Assembly (NCBI GenBank): GCA_945786985.1
Contig: CALZGC010000142.1
Span: forward strand, 1 to 33,225
Origin: an uncultured Nitrospirota bacterium
Lineage (GTDB): Bacteria; CG2-30-53-67
DNA: 33,225 nt
Reading direction: 5' to 3'
A program made the position numbers and the translations under genes. Numbering within the stretch: the stretch's first letter is position 1; the number at the start of each line of letters is the position of its first letter. Under the pieces are notes generated by a model that saw nothing but the letters and a program-made list of their open reading frames with translations, made no database searches and had not been told where the DNA came from. Below are positions 16,648 to 23,660 of this stretch, in pieces.

Positions 16648-18717
16648 TCAGCCCGGATATTGCGGATCGTCCGGATCTTCCGCTTGCTGCTTGAAGATAA
16701 CCATCCGGTTTTTTCCGGTCGCCTTGGCGCGATAGAGTGCCTTGTCGGCGGCGGCAATCAGTGCCTTGATGTTTCTGGCATCATCAGGATAAGTGGCCAG
16801 CCCGACGCTGACGGTCATTTTGCCGAGAGGTTGATTCTCCTCGTAGGGGAAATAGAATTTCTCAACTTCCTTCAGAAGTCTCTCACCGATGATGATGGCC
16901 TCTTTCTTGGAGGTCTGCGGCAGCACCACGACAAACTCCTCTCCCCCGTAGCGTGCCACGAAGTCAATGTTCCGGACCGTGTCCCGGATCAGCGTGGCGG
17001 CCGTCCGTAGCGCGTCGTCCCCCGCAAGATGCCCGTTGTGATCGTTGTACCATTTAAAATCGTCCACATCGATCATCATGAGTGACAGCGGATGATGATG
17101 CCGCTCCGCGCGGGTAATCTCCTCCGCCGTGCGTTCAAAGAAATAGCGGCGGTTCAGCAACCCGGTGAGATGATCGGTGATGAGCACGTGCTCCATCTCT
17201 TTGGATCGCTCATAGAGCTGCGTTCGTTCCAGGGCGATGAGGGCCTGGGTGGTAAATATGTTCAGAATCTTGACGTCTTCTTCACTGAAGTTGCCCGCCG
17301 CCGCCTTATCGGCCATATTCAACACCCCGATGTTTCGTCCCCTGAGGCTCAATGGGAGACTGATGAAGGATTTCGTCCGATAGCGCATCTTCTGTTTCTG
17401 CAGGACACGCGGGTCCCGTTCGATATCCTTGACCAGAAGGGGCTGACCGTCTGCCAGCACTTTCCCTGCAATCCCCTCGCCCAGCGGCACCCGCAGCTTG
17501 CTGGCCACCTCGTGCGACAGCCCTCGGCAGGCCCGGACGCGGAGTTCCTCTGTCGCGTCATCGAGCAACATCAGGGAGGCCTGTTCGGCCCGGACAAGTT
17601 CAGTGGAGCGATTCAGGATCAGCTGCAGCAGCTTCTCGATCTCCCGCACCTCTCCCACTTCCGTCGTCAGAAGCCCGAGGTTGCGGATCTCAACGATGCG
17701 ATGCTCCACCTTCTTTCGGAGTTCCACATTCTGCACGGCCACGGCGACCTGATTGAGGAAGGCCCGAACCATCCGCACCTCATCTTCCTTCATCGTGGCG
17801 TTGAACAGACAGATGAGACCCTCCATCTTCGACCCAGCATGGAGGGGATAGGCGTGAACCGATCGTATCTGTTCGCTGAAGCCCGATTGATCGAGCTGCA
17901 TACGCTCCTCGCTGTACACGGGATCATGCGTGCGATAGACCTGCCCCACGATTCCCTCGTCGGTGCCGGACGAGAAGGCAGAGAGACCCCATGCCGCCGG
18001 CCCGCAACACGAATGGGTCTGCACCCGCGTCCCTGAATCATTTTCGAGCAGCAGGGAACACCCCGGTAAATCAAAGAGAATGGCCAGGGAATTGACGATC
18101 AATCCGTAAAGCTCATGGCTGTCGGCCACCATGTTGAGATCGTTTCCAAGATGAAACAGCGTAAAGAGCCTCGACATGCCCCGGCCATACTGACGACTCC
18201 GGACAAAGTGGGTGATGAGCGCTTCCGCAATGGTGCGCAGATAAGACATGGCCTGCTTGAGTTCCCGCACTTTATCGATTCTCAACTCGGCCAGGGCCTT
18301 GAACATCAGATCGTGGTCCAACCCAAGGGCATCCGCCATGCGAACATAGCGGGAAAGAACCGGAGCATCCCGAAGCACTTTGCCTCCAAAGATCGCGCCC
18401 ACCACCCGCCCCTCGGCTTTGAGAGGAGTGCAGAAGCAGAGCAAACCCGCATAGCAGGTGAAGATGACCGGCTTGTCTTCCCGGATGGATTGCGCAATCT
18501 TCCTGCCGCATTGCGAACGACACCGCTTCAGGCCTTTCTCGGACCCTCGAATCAGGGTGCAGAGGCGCCTTTCCTCGAAGGAGCGGCCGATCACGCACCC
18601 GTCGGCACTGATGCACTTGACCGTAAACCCGCGCAGCTTGGAGAAGCCGGCGATCGAGTTTTGCCAGTTCTCTGAAGCGAGGAGGTTCCGGAAGGTTTTT
18701 TCTTCAAACACTGCCAT
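16648..18717 (-). CDS. PocR-GAF-GAF-GGDEF diguanylate cyclase
   Basis: Start placed at ATG 18715-18717, 689 residues; the frame extends 18 codons upstream without a better start. Residues about 5-170 are a Cys-rich PocR-type sensory domain (C53, C66, C70, C88, C94, C96, with the GAIFGGKVL segment), about 190-330 and 355-500 are GAF domains (the second with VPLGEGIAGKV and SLPLSLRGRNIGVLNMAD), and 510-675 is the GGDEF domain. It has DHLTGLLNRRYF, MMIDVDDFKWYND, GHLAGDDAL with the canonical guanine-contacting Asp567, RNID as inhibitory I-site (R582-D585) and RYGGEEF (591-595). It should make c-di-GMP from two GTP with product inhibition. No transmembrane helix was seen, so it acts in the cytosol. 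It lies alone, 75 bp upstream of the ferredoxin-type gene. The ligand of the PocR domain is unknown. Confidence 0.93.
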   Translation of the reverse strand: MAVFEEKTFRNLLASENWQNSIAGFSKLRGFTVKCISADGCVIGRSFEERRLCTLIRGSEKGLKRCRSQCGRKIAQSIREDKPVIFTCYAGLLCFCTPLKAEGRVVGAIFGGKVLRDAPVLSRYVRMADALGLDHDLMFKALAELRIDKVRELKQAMSYLRTIAEALITHFVRSRQYGRGMSRLFTLFHLGNDLNMVADSHELYGLIVNSLAILFDLPGCSLLLENDSGTRVQTHSCCGPAAWGLSAFSSGTDEGIVGQVYRTHDPVYSEERMQLDQSGFSEQIRSVHAYPLHAGSKMEGLICLFNATMKEDEVRMVRAFLNQVAVAVQNVELRKKVEHRIVEIRNLGLLTTEVGEVREIEKLLQLILNRSTELVRAEQASLMLLDDATEELRVRACRGLSHEVASKLRVPLGEGIAGKVLADGQPLLVKDIERDPRVLQKQKMRYRTKSFISLPLSLRGRNIGVLNMADKAAAGNFSEEDVKILNIFTTQALIALERTQLYERSKEMEHVLITDHLTGLLNRRYFFERTAEEITRAERHHHPLSLMMIDVDDFKWYNDHNGHLAGDDALRTAATLIRDTVRNIDFVARYGGEEFVVVLPQTSKKEAIIIGERLLKEVEKFYFPYEENQPLGKMTVSVGLATYPDDARNIKALIAAADKALYRAKATGKNRMVIFKQQAEDPDDPQYPG

Positions 18718-19168
18718 GCAGGACCACCATGATCCGGGAGTTGGAAACCTATTCTTGGCTGGAACTTGCAATTTTCATGCTAAATGCCGGAAAAATCAAC
18801 CTAATTGTTCAGTGGGCAGTAAGCTGTTGATTCGGAAAGACAAAATCGGGTGAGCTATCTGTCTCAAAATTGGCTATTAAACAGCATTAAATAGATAAAA
18901 AATCAGTATGAGGAATATTTTTCTCATTTTGTGTAATAAATTACCATAAAAATGACCTGAATTACCGCTTTTCTCCATGCAACAGAGAGGTCCAATGGCA
19001 AGACAGAACCGGCCTGCATTTGCCAACGAGCCGGTGAGGAGCGCCCGGATAGCCCCGATATCGCGTGAGATTTCGGTGTGCAACACGATAAAGCCCCCAC
19101 GGACATGATCTCCGTGGGGGCTTGCACCTTCTGATGAAAATGACCCGGGAATATCTCCCGGTGAATCC
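18718..19168. other. Intergenic region, AT-rich then hairpin-rich, no recognised gene
   Basis: 18845-18965 is very AT-rich. 18965-19165 is GC-richer with several inverted repeats: ACCGGC/GCCGGT near 19000-19030, a 13-bp perfect hairpin at 19091-19123 and CCGGGA/TCCCGG at 19145-19161. A 69-codon minus frame here lacks a start with ribosome binding site and is not called. An unrecognised structured RNA is possible but cannot be shown. Confidence 0.5.
19091..19123 (-). terminator. Strong hairpin, possible terminator of the efp-to-DUF465 gene train
   Basis: AAGCCCCCACGGA (19091-19103) pairs perfectly over 13 bp with TCCGTGGGGGCTT (19111-19123), loop 7 nt. On the minus strand it is followed by TTTATCG, a poor U tract. 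It is the first strong hairpin after the DUF465 gene and repeat copy B, so it is the most likely end of that transcript. Confidence 0.55.
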
Positions 19169-19281
19169 GTGCTTCGATTCCGAAATACGGTGATGTATTC
19201 TTCTACAGTAAGATCAGCTCACTCAGCACGAAGTCCTGAGTTCATAGGTTCGTAATCGAACTTGTGAATCTAAGGACTTAG
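19169..19281 (-). repeat. Dispersed palindromic repeat, copy B
   Basis: Reverse orientation relative to copy A, about 113 bp. It matches copy A over nearly its whole length (shared core TGCTGAGTGAGC, then TGATCTTACTxTAGAAGAATAC, then TCACCGTATTT) with about 8 nt missing in the middle. The left-half hairpin is kept in altered form: AAGTCCT pairs with AGGACTT, with an inner GTTCG/CGAAC stem. Its CTAAG end supplies the TAA stop of the DUF465 gene. Confidence 0.85.
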
Positions 19282-19502
19282 TTCAGCCTCTTGTGTCGAT
19301 TCAGGATCACGTGCATTCGGTCCTTGGCATAAAGTTTCTCTTTCTGAAGCCTCTTCTTTTCCAGGTTCTCCTCTGATGTCAAGTACTTGAGTCGATTCAT
19401 TTCATGAAGCTTTGCGTCAAGCTCCGAATGCAGATCAACCCACTTTCTGAATGCCTCGTTCTCAGACTTTAAACGATTCACAAAAGGCTCATCCTTGATC
19501 AT
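19278..19502 (-). CDS. DUF465 (YdcH-like) small coiled-coil protein
   Basis: Start placed at ATG 19500-19502 with GGAGG 7 nt upstream, 74 residues; the longer frame to 19595 lacks support. The protein shows the DUF465 pattern: FVNRLKSENEAFRKWVDLHSEL, then a short turn, then LEKKRLQKEKLYAKDRMHVIL (usual K-K-x-KLxxKD). DUF465 proteins form a small helical hairpin of unknown function and are common in Proteobacteria. Its TAA stop lies in repeat copy B. It follows rimI by about 150 bp. Confidence 0.85.
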   Translation of the reverse strand: MIKDEPFVNRLKSENEAFRKWVDLHSELDAKLHEMNRLKYLTSEENLEKKRLQKEKLYAKDRMHVILNRHKRLN

Positions 19503-19650
19503 GGTTAATCCTCCATGACTTGGGGCATAGGCCTCCCCCACAATGAATCGGGACGGCCCCGTTCCTGAAATGGAAAGCAACGCATTCTCAATCATAAGTT
19601 AAAAGATTACCACAGATTTTCACTTGGCTCAAGCTTCCTCCTCTCTCGCC

Positions 19651-20130
19651 TCACAGCGTTTTTCTCATCACCCAAGCATCTTCCCGGGTATCGGAGTAAT
19701 ATTGCCTTCTGACGCCAATTTTCTGGAAATCCAGTTTGTTGTACAGCTGATGGGCCGCCTCGTTCTTCTGCCGAACTTCAAGAAAGACGTGCAGCGCGCC
19801 CCTTACTCTTGCCCGATCCATAAAGCACGCCAGCAGGCGGCGCGAAAAACCACAGCGTCTGTGCTCCCGGGCAATCAGCAGGTTCGTGATCCACGCCTCG
19901 TCCAGCACCACGAGGCCCGTCAGGAATCCGATCACTTCGTCTCCTCGTTGGCAGATCAGATTGAGTCCGTTGGGGGTTTCGATTGCGTGGCGAAAAGACT
20001 CCTCGGACCAGGGAGTCAGAAACTCCGACTGCTCCATTCCTAGAATACATGGGAGATCCGCCCGGGTCATCGGCCGGGTTCTGACGGCAGGTCCTCCCTG
20101 GGAGGCCTGACTGAGGTATTCCTGCTCCAC
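19651..20130 (-). CDS. rimI: Ribosomal protein S18-alanine N-acetyltransferase RimI (GNAT)
   Basis: A 159-residue GNAT protein. It has the N-terminal RTRPMTRADLPCILGMEQSEF, the acetyl-CoA loop region (LLIAREHRRCGFSRRLL, where the usual second Gly-x-Gly is less clear) and the C-terminal LEVRQKNEAAHQLYNKLDFQKIGVRRQYY, typical of RimI (usual N-x-A-x-x-LYxxxGF). It is predicted to acetylate the N-terminal Ala of S18 or related proteins. The start is a GTG at 20128-20130 with a GGAGG 10 nt upstream, overlapping tsaB by 64 bp. The tsaB-rimI pair is common in bacteria. The Q/RxxGxG/A signature is unusual here (HRRCGFS), so activity is not certain. Confidence 0.9.
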   Translation of the reverse strand: MEQEYLSQASQGGPAVRTRPMTRADLPCILGMEQSEFLTPWSEESFRHAIETPNGLNLICQRGDEVIGFLTGLVVLDEAWITNLLIAREHRRCGFSRRLLACFMDRARVRGALHVFLEVRQKNEAAHQLYNKLDFQKIGVRRQYYSDTREDAWVMRKTL

Positions 20131-20801
20131 TTGATTTCTGCCTCCGACCTCCGAATATAGTTGGGCAGCAGGCGACAGGAGTCCACCGTTTCCCCTGCCC
20201 GGAATTTTTGCAAACCGATTTCAGCGACCGACGCCGCTGAGGGTGCATTCAGCGGGCCCGGGACGAACACTGCCCGAGCAGGAAGGTGCTCCTTGAAGAG
20301 GGACCGGTATTTCAGGGCGCCCTCCCCCACCAGCAGCGTCGGCTGATCGATCCGCCGGCAGAGTCGCTCCGGCGTGATGGCCTGCTCGGGCAGGATTACT
20401 TCGGGGCCGCCCTCCGTCATCGTGAAAATGGCAGCATAGACTTCCGCCTTGCGGGCATCGAGCATGACGCAGACCGGCAGACGGGACGCGGGAAATCGCT
20501 CCGCCATGGCCGCAAGGGTGGAAACAGCGATGGCAGGTTTGCCCCAGGCCCGGGCGAGCCCCTTGGCCGTGCTGACGGCCACCCGGACCCCGGTGAAGGA
20601 ACCCGGTCCAATGGACACCGCCACCCCCTGCACGTCCGTGCCGTGCACATCCGCATCCTCCAGCACAGTCTGAACGAGCGGCAGTAGCCGTTCGCTGGCG
20701 GTGCTGCGGCCCCCCCGGGTGCTCTCCGCTACCAAGCCCGTTGCACCCACGAGCGCCACACTGGTGACCTGTGTCGAAGCTTCAATCCCGAGAATCAGCA
20801 T
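20067..20801 (-). CDS. tsaB: tRNA threonylcarbamoyladenosine biosynthesis protein TsaB
   Basis: A 244-residue ASKHA-fold protein starting MLILGIEASTQVTSVAL. It has GVAVSIGPGSFTGVRVAVSTAKGLA, the TsaB hallmark, and ends with a YIRR-type segment (LLPNYIRRSEAEIKW). TsaB works with TsaD and TsaE to make t6A37 on ANN-decoding tRNAs. Its ATG overlaps the upstream gene's TGA by 7 bp. The C-terminus is extended beyond the YIRR motif by about 20 residues because it overlaps rimI. Confidence 0.95.
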   Translation of the reverse strand: MLILGIEASTQVTSVALVGATGLVAESTRGGRSTASERLLPLVQTVLEDADVHGTDVQGVAVSIGPGSFTGVRVAVSTAKGLARAWGKPAIAVSTLAAMAERFPASRLPVCVMLDARKAEVYAAIFTMTEGGPEVILPEQAITPERLCRRIDQPTLLVGEGALKYRSLFKEHLPARAVFVPGPLNAPSAASVAEIGLQKFRAGETVDSCRLLPNYIRRSEAEIKWSRNTSVRPPREDLPSEPGR

Positions 20802-21526
20802 GCCCCCGGCCCCTCCCCGCTCTTAGACAGAGGCCCCTTGCGCCGCCGCCGCCATCGGTGCTTCTTTGTAAAGAGCCGGTAGACAAACTGGTAGACGCTG
20901 CTGCAGCGCTCCATCACCGTTCGCTGGGCCAAGTTGTTGCGATCCAGGGCACTGGGGTTCCCGGCATCAAACCGGTAACGTATCTTGGAAATCGCGTTGA
21001 GGTCAATCTGGCGGAACTGGCGGTAGAACCACCGGCGGAGGAAATGCCATCGACCGCTCTCGAACCACGAGGCTCCGAAGTCGATCAAGTAGGGCTCCCC
21101 CCGCAACCCAACGAGGATGTTCTTTTTGTGCTTCAGATCGGAATGGACGACGCCCCGGTCATGCACACGGCGCACGAGTTCCGCCAGCCGGTCAAAGAAC
21201 TCCCCCGGGATGGGCCCGTCTTTCGCGAAGCGCGAAAGGGGAATGCCATCAACGTATTCGACGATGAAGCCGTCGGCGTCTATCTTTTTGTGAAGTCTGG
21301 GAATGCCGGAAAGGCCCTGCAGGCTCTGGTAGACCCTGTATTCCCGGGCAAGGAGATACCGGCCCATAAGCAGCCGGTACAGGAGGTGCCTGGAAGCAAT
21401 ATCCTTGACAGCGGCGACACGTCCGTCGACGGAAATCGTGTAAACACTTCCTTGATGCCCGCCCCCGATTCGATCAACCTTGTACTGCTGCAGGTTGTGC
21501 CGACGGACTTTTTCAAATACATCCAT
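20795..21526 (-). CDS. Protein-kinase-like protein (lipopolysaccharide kinase/RIO-type fold)
   Basis: A 243-residue cytosolic protein with a compact kinase fold: a glycine-rich loop GGGHQGSVY (about 21-29), Lys in RVAAVKDIA (about 41), VHSDLKHKKNILV (catalytic loop with Asp, about 128) and YLIDFGAS (metal-binding Asp, about 146). The HxD/DFG-like set is complete, so it may be active. The size and layout resemble the WaaP/InaA and RIO families, which phosphorylate LPS heptose or proteins. The C-terminal 35 residues are strongly basic. It lies between the MglA-like GTPase and tsaB and overlaps tsaB by 7 bp. The substrate is unknown. Confidence 0.8.
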   Translation of the reverse strand: MDVFEKVRRHNLQQYKVDRIGGGHQGSVYTISVDGRVAAVKDIASRHLLYRLLMGRYLLAREYRVYQSLQGLSGIPRLHKKIDADGFIVEYVDGIPLSRFAKDGPIPGEFFDRLAELVRRVHDRGVVHSDLKHKKNILVGLRGEPYLIDFGASWFESGRWHFLRRWFYRQFRQIDLNAISKIRYRFDAGNPSALDRNNLAQRTVMERCSSVYQFVYRLFTKKHRWRRRRKGPLSKSGEGPGAC

Positions 21527-21558
21527 GATGGCTCAATTCAATGGACGCCGTCCTGCCG

Positions 21559-22554
21559 CTACCGATTCCAGAAGAAGCCCTTCTTGCGGGGCTTCTCCTC
21601 TTCCAGAAAAATCGGTTCCTCCTCGTCGACCAGCGCAGGCCGCGCCCCGTCCCCGCCGCTGGGGAGTTTTTCTTTGATTTCCTCCAGCAGTTCGTGCATC
21701 ACGTCATCCCGGGTCAGTAGGGTTCGGAGCTGCTCTTCGATATTTTGGATTTGATGCTGCATTTGTCTGACCGCCGCTGCCAGATCGGCCGTTGCGCCTC
21801 CCTCCTCCTGCACGGGTGTCGGATCCTGAAACAAAGTTACGGAGCTCGCCACGTCGCCCGCCGAGACCGCACGCACGTTCGACGGGCCGGGCGGCGCAGC
21901 GACGGGTGTCGCAGGCGGCGAGGGGAGCGTCTCGGTCACGGGTTCCGGATCGGCCGGATCCTCTATGGCGTGTTTCTCCCGGAGAGATTGCATCAGTTCG
22001 CGGGTGATGAGCTTGAACGTTTCCAGCACCCCCTCGCCGGTCACTGCAATCGAGGGGTGAGACGGGACACGGCGCAGATTCACCTCACGATCCATCTCCT
22101 CCATATCCATGATATTGGGAAGGTCCTGCTTGTTGTACTGTATCACCAACGGAAGGGAGTCGAAATCGAGGCCGTTCACCTGGAGGTTTTCCCTGAGATT
22201 CTCCAAACTCTCAAGGTTCTTCTCCCGCATGGCCCGCTGGGAGTCCGCAACAAACACAACGGCGTCCGCTCCTTTCAGAACCAACCGCCGAGTGGCATTG
22301 TAATAGACCTGGCCCGGCACGGTGTATAGCTGGAACCTCACGTTGAAGCCTCGGATCTTGCCCAAACTGACCGGCAGAAAATCGAAGAATAGCGTGCGGT
22401 CTGTCTCCGTCGCCAGCGACAGCAATTTGCCCCGGGTGGTCGGGTTCATCTTCCCGTGAATGTGCTGCAGATTGGTGGTCTTTCCGCAAAGCCCCGGACC
22501 GTAGTAGACAATCTTTGCCGTAATTTCCCGGATTCCATAGTTGAAAAGCACCAT
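21559..22554 (-). CDS. MglA-like small Ras-type GTPase with C-terminal coiled-coil extension
   Basis: A 331-residue protein. Residues 1-195 form an MglA-type G domain: YYGPGLCGKTTNL (P-loop, the MglA variant), TVPGQVYYNATRRLVLKGAD (the PGQ switch II region of MglA) and IQYNKQDLP (guanine specificity). MglA in Myxococcus sets cell polarity and drives motility and pili; homologs are widespread in deltaproteobacteria. Beyond about 205 it has a Pro/Ala-rich linker, a coiled coil (about 250-290: AAVRQMQHQIQNIEEQLRTLL) and a charged tail ending KKGFFWNR. Myxococcus MglA itself is only about 195 residues. No MglB/roadblock-type activator is encoded next to it. AGGAG lies 6 nt before the ATG. Confidence 0.9.
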   Translation of the reverse strand: MVLFNYGIREITAKIVYYGPGLCGKTTNLQHIHGKMNPTTRGKLLSLATETDRTLFFDFLPVSLGKIRGFNVRFQLYTVPGQVYYNATRRLVLKGADAVVFVADSQRAMREKNLESLENLRENLQVNGLDFDSLPLVIQYNKQDLPNIMDMEEMDREVNLRRVPSHPSIAVTGEGVLETFKLITRELMQSLREKHAIEDPADPEPVTETLPSPPATPVAAPPGPSNVRAVSAGDVASSVTLFQDPTPVQEEGGATADLAAAVRQMQHQIQNIEEQLRTLLTRDDVMHELLEEIKEKLPSGGDGARPALVDEEEPIFLEEEKPRKKGFFWNR

Positions 22555-22624
22555 GATGAACTCCTATTCAAAAACGCTGCGCGTCCTGTGGGCACTGGTT
22601 ACGCTGGGGCAGAGGCCTTCCCCG

Positions 22625-23494
22625 CTACGGGTTCTCCCGGTGGCGGAGGCGGATTCCCTCGACGGCCAGGGCCATGGCCTCATCATTGCGCCCGGTCCAC
22701 CGGTAGACGGTCGAGAGGTGCGACCGGATGACCTCAGACGCCGGCTCTAAGTTCAACGCAGCGCGCAGATGGTCAACGGACTGATCGAAAACACCCCGTT
22801 TGAAATAAACCCAGCCCAAGGTGTCGAGAAATGCTTTGTTGTCCGGATCGCTCTTCAAAGTCTCTTTCGCCAGATTCAACGCCTCGTTGAGGTAAATGTT
22901 GGACTCCGCATAAGCGTAGGCCAGGTTGTTGAACATGGGCGGCGTTCCACCATTGAGATCGATGGCCTGGCGGAAATGGTTCATGGCCGCTTCCGTCCGG
23001 CCCTGTTGCAGTTCGCAAACCCCGAGGCCGTTGTGTCCATCCGGATAATCAGGATAGGTGGCCAGATTCTGATGAAATGTCTGGAGAGCCTCCTCCGTTC
23101 GACCGCTTTTCAATGATAGCACAGCAAGATTCACCGTGGCAATGGCATAGCCGGGGTTGAGTTCCAGGGCTCGCCCGTACTGATCCCGGGCCTCTTGCAA
23201 CCGCCCCTGTTTGAAGTAGACATTTCCCAGGTTGTTGAAAAGCCTTGGGTTTTCCGGATACCGGCCGATCAGCCACTGGAGCTTCTCCGCCGACTCGGTG
23301 TATTCCCCTTCGGCGTAGAGGCGGTTCGCCTCGCGAAAGAGCCGATCCCCCCCGCCCGAGTCCGGTGTCGCCAGACTGCAGCCGGCAATCGTGACAACGA
23401 CCGCCAACAGTCCCAAACGCCGAATCGTCCTGGTCAGGATGCCGGCCCGGGAAGTGATGCAGCCTACCCACAGATACTCTGCCAGCCGGAACAT
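22625..23494 (-). CDS. TPR-repeat lipoprotein
   Basis: Start placed at ATG 23492-23494 (MFRLAEYLWVG) with GGAGA upstream, 289 residues; a longer frame begins at 23566. The signal peptide ends in VVVTIAGCS, a lipobox with Cys39, so the protein should be lipidated and sorted to the inner or outer membrane. The rest is about six tetratricopeptide repeats (for example NPRLFNNLGNVYFKQGRLQEARDQYGRALELNPG around residues 80-115), a protein-interaction scaffold. PilF/PilW-type pilotins have this layout, but the assignment is only a suggestion. It lies between the FecR-domain gene and the MglA-like gene. Confidence 0.85.
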   Translation of the reverse strand: MFRLAEYLWVGCITSRAGILTRTIRRLGLLAVVVTIAGCSLATPDSGGGDRLFREANRLYAEGEYTESAEKLQWLIGRYPENPRLFNNLGNVYFKQGRLQEARDQYGRALELNPGYAIATVNLAVLSLKSGRTEEALQTFHQNLATYPDYPDGHNGLGVCELQQGRTEAAMNHFRQAIDLNGGTPPMFNNLAYAYAESNIYLNEALNLAKETLKSDPDNKAFLDTLGWVYFKRGVFDQSVDHLRAALNLEPASEVIRSHLSTVYRWTGRNDEAMALAVEGIRLRHRENP

Positions 23495-23599
23495 ATCTCC
23501 ATCTCCGAGAATTATCTGATACACCGAAGAGAGCACCTGCCGGGGCCTCATGATAGATTCACGCATGCCGTATCCAGATCAGCCCGGGTATTGTATGCG

Positions 23600-23660
23600 C
23601 TAGCGTTTAACCCGCTCTTACTATAAAAAACATCACCGTATTTGCGAATCGAAGCACTAG
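23600..23660 (+). repeat. Dispersed palindromic repeat, copy C (right half only)
   Basis: 61 bp matching the right half of copy A: AGCGTTTA, CTTACTATA, CATCACCGTATTTGCG and the perfect end AATCGAAGCACTAG. The left-half hairpin is missing. Its CTAG end supplies the TAG stop of the FecR-domain gene. It sits just ahead of the TPR lipoprotein gene. Confidence 0.8.

Noticed and set aside
18877-19086. 69-codon frame on the minus strand with several Cys
   Set aside because: No ribosome binding site, no family features, and it crosses AT-rich and hairpin-rich DNA.
14302-23660. CRISPR array or insertion sequence from the repeated units
   Set aside because: Copies are thousands of bases apart, in both orientations, with no spacers and no transposase frame.
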